Both the position numbers and the translations under genes were made by a program. A stretch of 64,000 nucleotides of DNA from Piliocolobus tephrosceles. Lineage: Eukaryota > Chordata > Mammalia > Primates > Cercopithecidae. The notes beneath the pieces were generated by a model. The model was not told where the DNA came from, made no database searches, and saw nothing but the letters and a program-made list of their open reading frames with translations. Shown here one piece after another: positions 33,933 to 45,000 of this stretch (within the stretch, counting starts at the first letter, position 1; each line of letters starts with the position of its first letter). The stretch covers positions 110,791,161-110,855,160 of the forward strand of contig NC_045441.1 in the NCBI RefSeq assembly GCF_002776525.5, read 5' to 3'.

Positions 33933-34305
33933 GACTAATCATTTCCGGTTGTTTTCAGGTATTCAGTACCTCTATACCAGTTTTAAAAAAAGAAAAGTGT
34001 GGAGGCTTTTGTGTTATTTCTCCTAGCTGTAAGACTATACACTCTGATACGTATTCAAAGCTGCTGAGTTTATTCTTTCCTAAGAACCGCTAGATTTTAC
34101 TGGCTCTGAGTGTCTTTATATTTTGTTCTCATCCTTTTATGGTGCCTGCCAGCACACAACCCTACGGCCAAAACCATTTGCCAGCTTTGCCATAACTACC
34201 TGGGTCTGACTCTCAGGCTTCAGCTCCCTAGCTGAATAGGATAAAAGCCCAAACTCTGAAAAAATGAGTGGTAGAAACAATGCCAGGTTTTCACTTTAAA
34301 AAATG
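33933..34305. other. non-coding sequence
   Basis: Nothing recognised between the LTR and the following MIR-like segment. Confidence 0.5.
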
Positions 34306-34309
34306 GATT

Positions 34310-34465
34310 TGGATTCATCCCCTGCCATTTTTGAACTCAGAAACTATGGTTAAGTTTTCAAACCTATCTGAGGCTCACTTTTATCGATGACATAATCTGT
34401 TGTGAGAATTAATTTAGGTTAAATATTACATTTGTAAGCCATTCTGCAATGGGGCCTTGTTTATT
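34310..34465 (-). repeat. MIR, antisense (diverged)
   Basis: The blocks tttgaactcagaaactatgg, cctatctgaggctcactttt, ctgttgtgagaattaattta follow the antisense MIR order. Confidence 0.5.
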
Positions 34466-34661
34466 TTTTGTTGTTCATTAGAAAATAAAAATTTTAAAGT
34501 GAAATAAATATGTAAATTCAAGCTATTGTTAATAGAGTAATAAATATAAATTTTGAGTAATACCTAGCTGGCATAGCTGGCAGTTGTAAGCTACAGGAAA
34601 TTTTTAAAAACAGAATTTTTTTTTTTTTTTACTTCGAAAATCAGTGTTCAGCATAGACAGA

Positions 34662-34970
34662 GTAGAAATTTCCTTCCTTCCTCCCTTCATTCCTCGCTCC
34701 CTCCCTTCCTTCCTCCCTCCCTCCCTCTCTCTCTCCCTCCCTCCCTCTTCTCCTTCTCCTCTTCCTCCCCTCCCCTTCCCTCTCTCCCTCCCCCTTCCTT
34801 CCTTCCTTCCTTCCTTCCTTNNNNNNNNNNNNNNNNNNNNNNNNNNNNNNNNNNNNNNNNNNNNNNNNNNNNNNNNNNNNNNNNNNNNNNNNNNNNNNNN
34901 NNNNNNNNNNNNNNNNNNNNCTTCCTTCCTTCCTTCCTTCCTTCCTTCCTTCCTTCCTTCCTTCCTTCCT
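34662..34970. repeat. polypyrimidine/(TTCC)n microsatellite with assembly gap
   Basis: CT-only sequence becomes a pure TTCC tetranucleotide array on both sides of a 100-N block (34821-34920). The true length is unknown. Translated frames across it are artefacts. Confidence 0.95.
34821..34920. other. assembly gap (100 N)
   Basis: Exactly 100 Ns inside the TTCC array, a placeholder length rather than a measured one. Confidence 0.98.
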
Positions 34971-35249
34971 CAGAGTCTCACTCTGTTGCTTAGGTTGGAG
35001 TGCAGTGGCACAGTCTTGGCTCACTGCACCCTCTGCATCCTGGGTTCAAGTGATTCTCCTGCCTCAGCCACCTGAGTAGATGGGATTACAGGCATGTGCT
35101 ACCACTCCCAGCTAATTTTTGTATTTTTAGTAGAGATGGTGTTTCGCCATGTTGATCAGGCTGGTCTCAAACTCCTGACCTCAGGTGATCCGCCTGTCTT
35201 GGTCTCCCCAAAGTGCTGAGATTACAGACGTGAGCCGCCATGCCTGGCC
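34971..35249 (-). mobile_element. Alu, antisense, tail replaced by TTCC array
   Basis: Antisense Alu from cagagtctcactctgttgct to gagccgccatgcctggcc. The usual T-rich tail is replaced by the adjoining TTCC array, which probably grew from the Alu poly-A tail. Confidence 0.92.
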
Positions 35250-35785
35250 GAAGTGTTCTTTATTGTAAAGCTATTACCTGTTTGATCAAAATATTAACTA
35301 TAAAATCTTCAAGGTGGGAGTTTGGAAAACCAGAAGCAGTCATGAAGAGGGTTTATTTTCGCTAGACAGAAAGTAAAGACAGACTTCAGGAGAGATGAGC
35401 AATGTTGGAAGGGTTTTGGTACTCTGTGAAGTGTGTGTGTGTATGTGTATGCATGCGTGTGTGTGTTGTGTTGTTGCTATTAATACTAAGTCAAGAATGT
35501 GAATGTGTGGTTGAAAACCTAAACTAAGCATCATCTTACAGCAATGTTCTATCATATCATAGTCATATACTGTCAAATATTTAATAACTTTATGAGAGTA
35601 TATCTTATCTCTATAAGGACAGCTTTTTGAATGGTAATGCTTTATATTTTCATGTCCCTAAGAGTGTCTAGCACTGATAATCAGATTAATATGTAATCTG
35701 ACTACATAGTAGATGCTCAATGAGGAATGACTTAAGTTAGCCTTTCCAGCTCTAAAATTAAAGTCTTAAACTTTACATCTAGATT
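35250..35785. other. non-coding, with TG-rich run
   Basis: Contains an imperfect TG repeat at about 35430-35475. Nothing else recognised. Confidence 0.5.
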
Positions 35786-35799
35786 ACAAAATGGTTTTT

Positions 35800-36100
35800 T
35801 TTTTTTTGTTTGTTTGTTTGAGATGGAGTCTCACTCTGTCACCCAAGCTGGAGTGCACTAGCGCTAACTCAGCTCACTGCAAGCTCCACCTCCTGGGTTC
35901 ACGCCATTCTCCTACTTCAGCCTCCTGAGTAGCTGAGACTACAGGCGCCTGCCACCACACCTGGCTAACTTTTTGTATTTTTAGTAGAGACAGGGTTTCA
36001 CCGTGTTGGTCAGGATGGTCTCGATCTCCTGACCTCATGATCCACCCGCCTCTGCCTCCCAAAGTGTTGGGATTACAGACGTGAACCACTGCACCCAACC
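35800..36100 (-). mobile_element. Alu, antisense
   Basis: Full-length antisense Alu with T-run and tttgtttgtttgtttgag tail, ending gaaccactgcacccaacc. The 14-bp duplication acaaaatggttttt flanks it exactly (35786-35799 and 36101-36114). Confidence 0.95.
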
Positions 36101-36114
36101 ACAAAATGGTTTTT

Positions 36115-38717
36115 ATTAACTCTGCAGTACACATCAATGCATATATTTTATTTTAGCTTTTCCTATTAGCCTCTTCAAGGATTTACTGTAGTCAAATCCT
36201 TTTAATAAAGAGTTATTTATTTTACATAAATGTAGTGCATTGTAATAGAGAATAGGGAGGACACTAGCTATATTTCCACTTGATGACTGGTATCTTTTAA
36301 TGTTTGTGTATGCCAAGTCTAGGTAGTGAGGAAAATGTTTTGCTTAAGATTTGCATCTAATTAGCATATAAGGGAAAAATTCCTATATTAATGGAAGTAA
36401 CATCACTTATTCAAACAGTCTTTCAGAATTTACTATGATTTGACTAATGTAGGGAATATAGGTAAATGTTAGGTGCCTTAATCATGCCTCAACAACTTTT
36501 TTTCCTTTTACCTCTAAGTTTATACTGCCAATGAATTATCAAAGCATTTACAAGGGATTTAATAATATATCCAGATTTTGTTTATGTAAGCAAGCTATAC
36601 TAAATTATTTTAAATTTGAATTCCATACCAAAGGTGTTCGGCAACTCTTCTGGTGCACTAAAATTTTAACTAAACTCTTCACCGGGAAGAACATGGTTGG
36701 AAATTATGTAGTACATAAGTTCCTTGTACTGTGGTATTTTTCTTAATTGATTTACTTTTGCAATCATTATTATTTATTATTAACTAGCCAAATCAAATTA
36801 GCCCTGCTATATTTAGAGGAAGCATGGTCTTTGTGTTCTGTGCTGAAACATTTTATCCAAAAACTGACCATCAGCAAATTTCATCAATATTAAGTTCCAC
36901 TGTCCAGTGTGAAACAGAACCTTCCCCCACTGCACATACACTCATGGGTAGAGGACTGAAAGAGGAGGGCAATAACATGGTCTGTTGCTTTTTATTTATG
37001 AAAACATGGTTCTCATTTTGTCTGCCCTGGATAGGAATAAAGTAGCACATTGCAAACACTTTTACTGTTCACTTCTCTGTGGAAAATGGTTTCCATGAAC
37101 AAATTTAAATAAGGGAGAAATATGCTTAGATTTTTTTTTTTTTGTATAGAACAAATACTGCCCTCATATAATATTTCTTTTTGCTTGGCACCACTGCTGA
37201 GATCAGCATAACTTGTCGGTGCTGTAAACTGTCTAATAAATTTCCAGTCCTAATATATATTAAAAATAACACAGTGATCTGACAGACACGTCATCAGTAG
37301 AAATGATTGTTCATGCAGAATGATCTAGTGCTGAGATTAGTTTAATTTTATTGGTGTTAGTGAATGTTTTATATTGTAGAACGTCATAAGAGATCTTGTT
37401 ATTCATGTCCCCTATTAATCTTGATAATATGGAAGCTAATCTTTTTAACTACTGAATTGTAGCTACTGTAATATATTTGGTGATGGCTGGCGGTGAGTTA
37501 CCTCCCTGACTGGTCCTCTTCTGATAGGTGCTGTTTGTGGAGAATTTCACCTACTATTGCAGCTTGAATAAACTAAGCTATTACATGAATAGAGTGGTTA
37601 AAACACATGTAAACATGTGTAACATATAGAATATTCATTATAACAATCAGAGTCCCAGAAAGAAACTATAAAACTTAGATAACACGAGACATAAAGGAAG
37701 ACATAATTTAGAGAGTTACGTCAGGATTAAGGAAACCAGCAAGGAAGTTGAGTAATTTAGAGACTAGCAATATTGAGATGCCATTAGTAGTCCAGTGACA
37801 GCTGGAGTCCTTAGACAAGGGGTTCAGAATCTTGAAGAATAGAGAGAGGGTACAGAGAAAGGCTAAAAATGAATCTGGGGCATGGTAAGTGGATGATATG
37901 TGAATAACCAGCAAACTCTAGCAACAATAAACTTTATTAAGATAGCTTCTGTGATGGTTATTTCTATTATGAATTTTTCTACTTTAGGCACCAGTTAGAG
38001 CCTTATTTGTAAGGCATGGACATTTAACAATACTTGGAGGGGTTCTTTAAATCAGAACTTACAGTGATGTGGTTCAGTGGCTTCTGGTGTGAAGATTCAT
38101 AGTGGGGACTAGATGCTTCTAGTTGGGCTTGGGTGATGCCTCAAACTCAAATATCCATTTGTATCTCCTTATGTACACAGAGGTCATGAAGCCCAGGAAA
38201 AATGTCTTTGACCTCTGTTCACCAACAGAGTTCAATATAATGGTTAAAGAGACTGCTCCAACAAATGGTAGTTTGCAAAGATAAAGGGAAAATGGAGTCT
38301 GTCAATCCAGCAGTGGAGCCTGAGTTAGCAGAGAAGTGTAGGTTACAACTATATAACTGATTCTCAGCAGTTCTACTACTTCTCATCTTATTGCCTGGGA
38401 AATTTTTGCTGAGACAGTGTTGTAGTGTTGTTGGTGGTATTGGAACCAGAGGAAGCAATCTGCCACACAGATGACTTTCTGTCTTCCTTATGAGGAAGGT
38501 ATACTGACATCTTCTATGTACATGACTCAGCCCTCTGTTGTGTCAGCCTGAGAAGCCTAAAAATTAAAGTGAAGCAGGGAAGGTTTATTGCTGTCTCTGT
38601 CACCACAGTTTTAATGTGTAGGTTGTTATATATATTACCATTCTTATCAATTGTTTTATTGTTGATATTTAATGTATAAAGGGGCTTTGTAATTTGACTT
38701 ATTTTCTGCCTCTAGGA
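36115..38717. other. non-coding sequence
   Basis: AT-rich, unique-looking. No gene, RNA gene or confident repeat was seen. Confidence 0.5.
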
Positions 38718-38938
38718 CAGAGTTTCTCAACTGCAACATTATTGGCACTTCAGGATGGATAATTCTTTGTTTTGGGAAACTATCCTGTGCATTGTAGGAT
38801 GCCTAGCAACATTCTTATTCTCTACCCACTATATGCTCATGAGCATCCCTTTCCCCTGGTCGTGCCAACCAAAAATGTCTCTGGATTGTGGCAAATGTTT
38901 GCTTGGGGCACAACATCACCTCTGGTTGAGAACCACCT
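38718..38938 (-). mobile_element. MER5A-type hAT DNA transposon, antisense
   Basis: About 220 bp from cagagtttctcaactgcaac to ctggttgagaaccac, with ggataattctttgttttggg and ccaaccaaaaatgtctctgg inside. Same family as 15624-15803 in the opposite orientation. Confidence 0.88.
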
Positions 38939-40679
38939 TTGTGGAAGAACTTGATATGATAACTCATAGTAAAATTTCTTTTTTGATATATTCCTAATAT
39001 GTGCAACACATATTAAAAGTTTCGTATTCTCAATTTTCTTTTTCTTGTTCATGTGAGGAGCCATTCAGCATTATAAAAATGTATTGGTGATGTTTTGTAT
39101 TACAGCAATTTCTCTTAGCTCTGCAGATACAAATGTTGGGAGAGGCTATCTTAAGAGGGCAACCTTCACATTAAGCAAAAATGCTAAAAATGTAGCTTAC
39201 TTGTAGATATATTCTATTTGAATATGTTCATATACGAATGTTCTATTACATGTGAGAACAGAAATTCAAATGAATTAGAGGAGCTTAGCTTAAAGAATGA
39301 GGCTGGAGAAATGGAAAAGTTGCCTTAGTTTTTCAGCACACATACACACAAAATATAACATTGTAGTAAAATTTAAAATGTCAGCATTTTTAAGTAGTTT
39401 GTTTTAGATACAGAGAAATCAGATTTTCTCAAAAGGTAATATTTTAAAAGATGTGTCCAAACAGAAATTTCCTGTGTTTAAAGATAATAAACTTTATATC
39501 CAACACATTTAATTTGCTAATAAAAACTATTCATTCTTAAGAAATTTCTAAAAGGCATACAATAAAAGAGTACTTCGCTATTTCCCAAAAGGCTTAATTC
39601 CAAAAACAAGCAAACTCAAATTTAAACCTTTTTTACAACTGTGTTAAGTACATCGATTACATTACTTTTGCTATAAAACCTCTTCTGATAGAAAGCAGCA
39701 AAGATTACGTCCGTGTTCTGCATGCGAAATCTTCACGGTGTTTCCCAGCTGTGTTGGTGTTCGAAGCCAGGCTCTTTCTCTTTAAAGTCAGTGTAATGAG
39801 CTATAATTGATGGTAGCCATGATGATGATGAAGCCTGAAGTGAGTATTTCTCATGTAAGCTCATTCAAAGGAGTTTTGAGAAATCATTTCTGTGTCAGAG
39901 ACAAGTTTTTATAGTGGATGAAAAAAACTATATATATATAGATATCTATATATCTATATCTATGAATCTCTCTCTCTATATATCTGTATATACATATATA
40001 TCTTTCATTTTGGACCTGATAGCATTTTTTTTTTTCCTTTTACCAGTCAATAAATGCTAGAGTTTTTTTTTCTTGTTGTGGAGATTTTAAAAGTGAATTC
40101 ATTTTCCACAGCTTAAGCTTCTTCCATTCTATCAATGATGTTTTCCTCAAAGTGCCTTTGATAGCTTCAGTAGCCTTGAGAAGAAAGTTTATAGATCAAG
40201 TATAAGATTAATAGGCATAGTTACTTCGTTCTTTTAGGGCAGCTGCAATTTCACTGTAGATTTTTAAAGCAGTATGCAGCATTTCATATCATTAGGAAGT
40301 GGAATGGGTATATAACATTAAACTGAATGTCCTGGTAAGTAGTGCTTATATTTGAATACTTAAAGCATGCATATCGTTAACTAGAGTTTAATATTTATTT
40401 TAAGGTAATATTTATATACAATGAAATGCCCAAATCTTAAGAAAAACAAATGTAGATACCCTATATAAAAAATGTAAGAAATTCACTTAGGACTCACTAA
40501 CATGTCCAAACATGAAATCTTAGAGTTGAAAGAGATTATTAGAAGTCCACAAGGTCAAATATTCTAACTCACGACAAAAATATTTCCCATGGGCATGGCG
40601 TTCCCTGGAATGGCTTTTTATAAGAAACACTTAGGAATGATGGGGAATCTGTATTTATCAAAGGGCTAGTATTCTCTCC
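38939..40679. other. non-coding sequence with TA-rich tract
   Basis: A tract of TATA/GATATC-like repeats lies at about 39928-40005. No gene seen. Confidence 0.5.
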
Positions 40680-40850
40680 TAGGTAAGTATCTTTACAACT
40701 CTGTTGCTCAAGTGTTAATATCTTAATTTTATAGAATAAAAAACCACAGCTAAGGAAGGCAAAGTAACTTGCATATAAAATTATAGATGGAAGGTAGTTG
40801 AGTTGGCACTTAAACCTAATTTCTTCTAAATTTGTGACCAAATCCTCATT
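40680..40850 (+). repeat. MIR-like, sense (diverged)
   Basis: The order ctaggtaagtatctttacaa, attttatagaataaaaaacc, gcaaagtaacttgcatataa, gttggcacttaaacctaa fits the MIR core. Confidence 0.5.
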
Positions 40851-42033
40851 ACCTTTAAAATGTCACACTGAAACATTGGAAAATCACATAAAAATCACAT
40901 TTTCTGTATGTCTTTATCTCATTATTTTTGAAAAAATTTTTCAAACATTAAGAAAATTGGAAAGAATTTATGTATACCCTCTACCTAGGCTTTTCTATTC
41001 TATATATTGCATTATCACATAGTTACCCATCTATCCAGCCCTGTATCCACCCATCTGTCCTTTCTATTAATGCATTTCAAAGTAAGTTACAAACATCAGT
41101 ATTTCCTCTCAAATACTTTCTCTCAAATATTTAAGAGCACATGTTAACTAGATTTCATATTTACATTTATATATTTTAAGGTGAGATTTATGTAAAATGA
41201 AATGTCCAAATCTTAAGTATACTATGAGATGAGTACTCACAAATACATGACAAACTGTGTAACTCAAAACCCTGTCAGGATACAGAACATTGCTCAGAAG
41301 GATTATTTCATTTGCTTTCCCATTCAATCCCCCTCCTCCACCAAAATTCTTCCTTTTTTTTTTTTTTCTGGCTGGAGTAGTTTTGCCTTTTCTAGGATTT
41401 TATATAAATTGAATCGTGGTATTTACTCTTTTGGGTAAAGCTACTTTCATGCGACATAATGCTTTGAGATTCATCAATGTTGTTGTATATGTTAATACTT
41501 ATTTTCTTTGTGTTGTTGAATAGTATTCCACTATAGAATCTACCACATTTTATCTATTCTCCTATTAAGACCTGAGAAGTTTCTAGTTTTCAGGTATAAT
41601 GAATGAACTGCTATGAACATGTCTGTTCAAGCCTGTTTTGTTTTTTAAATAAGAAACTGTATGTTTTTACCTTTTTATACTCCTGCCAACCATGTATGAA
41701 AATTTCAATTGCTGCACATCCTCACCATCAGTTAGTATTGTCTATATTTTTAATTTTAGCCGTTCTTGTGTTTTTTTCGTGTAGAGGTTTGTTCTTATAG
41801 AGGCTTCCAGTAGGGGTTCTACTTGTATTTCCCTGATGACTAATGGTAGTGATCACTTTTTCATGTGCTTTTTGGCCATTCATATGTTTTCTTTTGTGAG
41901 CTATTTATATATTTTATCTTTTTATGTATTTACTTTCATTATTGTGTTATGAGAATTCTTTATACATCCTATATATTAACCCTTTGTCATATTTTCATTT
42001 TGCAAATAAATTCTTCTAATCTGGATTTTAACT
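40851..42033 (-). repeat. old L1 3'-region fragments, antisense
   Basis: From about 41380 the sequence reads as old antisense L1 (tgttgaatagtattccacta, tactcctgccaaccatgtat, ttaaccctttgtcatatttt). The part before 41380 may be older L1 3' material but is too diverged to assign. Confidence 0.55.
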
Positions 42034-42063
42034 ATTTATTTATTTATTTATTTATTTATTTAC
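42034..42063. repeat. (TTTA)n microsatellite
   Basis: About seven TTTA units at the junction of two antisense L1s. It probably derives from the younger element's A-rich tail. Confidence 0.9.
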
Positions 42064-45000
42064 TTTGCTTCAACTTTTATTTTAAGTTCCAGGGTACAGG
42101 CGCAGGATGTGCTGGTTTGTTACCTAGGTAAACATGCGCCATGATGGTTTGCTGCACAGATCAACCCATCACCTAGGTATTAAGCCCAGCCTCCATTAGA
42201 TATTTTTCCTGATGTTCTCCCTTTCCCTGTAGCCCCCAACAGGCCCCAGTGTGTTGTTTCCTACCATGTGTCCATGTATTCTCATTGTTCAGCTCCCACT
42301 TACGAGAACATTCAGTGTTTGGTTTTCTAATCCTGTGCTGGTTTGCTGAGGATAATGACCTCCAGCTCCACCCATGTCCCTGCAAAGGACATGATCTCAT
42401 TCCTTTTTATGAATGCATAGTATTGATGGTGTTTACATACCACATTTTCTTTATCTGGTCTATCACTGATGGGCATTTGGGTTGATTTCATGTGTCTGCT
42501 ATTGTGAAGAGTGCTGCAACGAACATACACATACATGTATCTTTATAATAGAATGATTTATGTACCTTTGGATATATACCCAGTAATGGGATTGCCAGGT
42601 CAAATATATTTCTGCTTCTAGATCTTTGATGAATCGCCACTCCGTCTTCCACAATGGTTGAACTAATTTATATTCCCACCAACAGTGCAAAAGTGTACAT
42701 TTTTCTTCACGACCTTGTCAGTATTTGTTGTTTCTTGATTTTTTACTCATCACCATTCTGACTGGTATGAGATGGTATCTCATTGTGGTTTTGATTTACA
42801 TTTCTCTGATTATCAGTGATGTTGAGCTTTTTTCCATATGATTTTTGGCCATGTGAATGTCTTCTCTTGAGAAGTGTCTGTTCATGTCCTTTGCCCACTT
42901 TTTAATGCTTTTTTTTTTCTTGTGAATTTATTTAAATTCATTGTAGACTCTGGATATTAGACCTTTTTCAGATGGGTAGATTGCAAAAGTTTTCTTCCAT
43001 TTTGTAAGTTGTCTGTTCACTCTGATGATAACTTCTTTTGAGATGCAGAAACTCTTTAGTTTAATTAGATCCCATTTGTCACTTTTAGCTTTTGTTGCAA
43101 TTGTTTTTGGTGTTTTTGTCATGAAATCTTTGCCTGTGCCTATGTCCTGAATGGTATTGCCTACGTTTTCTTCCAGGGTTTTTATAATTTTGGGTTTTAC
43201 ATTTAAGTCTTTAATCCATTTTGAGTTAATTTTTGTATAAAGTGTAAGGAAGGGGTCCAGTTTCAGTTTTCTGCGTATGGCTAGCCAGTTTTCCCAACAC
43301 AATTTATTAAATAGGAAATCCTTTTCCCATTGCTTGTTTTTGTCAGGTTTGTCGAAGATCAGATGGTTGTAGCTGTGTGGTCTTATTTTTGGGTTCTCTA
43401 TTCTGTTCCATTGGTCAATGTGTTTTTGTACTGATACCATGCTGGTTTGGTTACTGTAACCTTGAAGTATAATGGAAAGTCAGGTAGTGTGATGCCTGCA
43501 GCTTTGTTCTTTTTATTATTATTATTATTATACTTTATGTTCTAGGGTACATTTGCACAATGTGAAGGTTTGTTACATATGTATACATGTGCCATGTTGG
43601 TGCACTGCACCCATTAACTCATCATTTACATTAGGTATATCTCCTAATGCTATCCCTTCCCCCTCCCCAACCCCACAACAGGCCCCAGTGTGTGATGTTC
43701 CCCTTCCTGTGTCCAAGTGTTCTCATTGTTCAATACCCACCTATGAGTGAGAACATGCAGCGTCTGGTTTTCTGTTCTTGAGTTAGTTTGCTGAGAATGA
43801 TGGTTTCCAGCTGAATCCATGTCCCTACAAAGTACATGAACTCATCCTTTTTTATGGCTGCATAGTATTCCATGGTGTATGTGTGCCACATTTTCTTAAT
43901 CCAGTCTGTCATTGATGGACATTTGGGTTGGTTCCAAGTCTTTGCTATTGTGAATAGTGCCACAATAAACATACGTGTGCATGTGTCTTTAGAGCAGCAT
44001 GATTTATAATCCTTTGGGTATATACCCACTAATGGGATGGCTGGGTTAAATGGTATTTCTAGTTCTAGATCCTTGACAAATTGCCACACTGTCTTCTGCA
44101 ATGGTTGAACTAGTTTACAATCCCACCAACAGTGTGAAAGTGTTCCTATTTCTCCACATCCTCTCCAGCACCTGTTGTTTCCTGACTTTTTAATGATTGC
44201 CATTCTAACTGGTGTGAGATGGTATCTCATTGTGGTTTTGATTTGCATTTCTCTGATGGCAAGTGATGATGAGCAGTTTTTCATGTGTCTGTTGGCTGCA
44301 TAAATGTCTTCTTTTGAGAAGATTCTGTTAATATCCTTTGCACACTTTTTGATGGGTTGTTTTTTTCTTGTAAATATGTTTGAGTTCTTTGTAGGTTCTG
44401 GATATTAGCCCTTTGTCAGATGAGTAGATTGCAAAAGTTTTCTCCCATTCTGTAGGTTGCCTATTCACTCTGATGGTAATTTCTTTTGCTATGAAGAGCT
44501 CTTTAGTTTAATTTGATCCCATTTGTCAATTTTGGCTTTTGTTGCCATTGCTTTTGGTGTTTTAGACATGAAGTCCTTGCCCATGCCTATGTCCTGAATG
44601 GTATTGCCTAGGTTTTCTTCTGGGATTTTTATGGTTTTAGGTCTAACATTTAAATCTCTAATCCATCTTGAATTAATTTTTGTATAAGGTGTAAGGAAGG
44701 GATCCAGTTTCAGCTTTCTACTTATGGCTAGCCAGTTTTCCCAGCCCCATTTATTAAATAGGGAATCTTCTCCCCATTTCTTGTTTTTGTCAGGTTTGTT
44801 AAAGAGTAGATGGTTGTAGATGTGTGGTCTTATTTCTGAGGGCTCTGTTCTGTTCCATTGATCTATATCTCTGTTTTAGTACCAGTACCATGCTGTTTTG
44901 GTTACTGTAGCCTTGTACTATAGTTTGAAGTCAGGTAGCGTGATGCCTCCAGCTTTGTTCTTTTGGCTTATGACTGTCTTGGCAATGCAGGGTCTTTTTT

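Noticed and set aside
33374..34093. Several long overlapping GC-rich open frames on both strands
   Set aside because: They lie in the GC-rich half of the solo LTR12-type LTR. Frames open on both strands at once reflect base composition; no domain or splice context supports a gene.
34641..35075. Low-complexity frames crossing the N block
   Set aside because: They are translations of the TTCC array and an assembly gap, not proteins.
39928..40005. TA-rich block that could be read as a palindromic regulatory element
   Set aside because: It is a simple TATA/GATA low-complexity tract with no defined arms or motif order.
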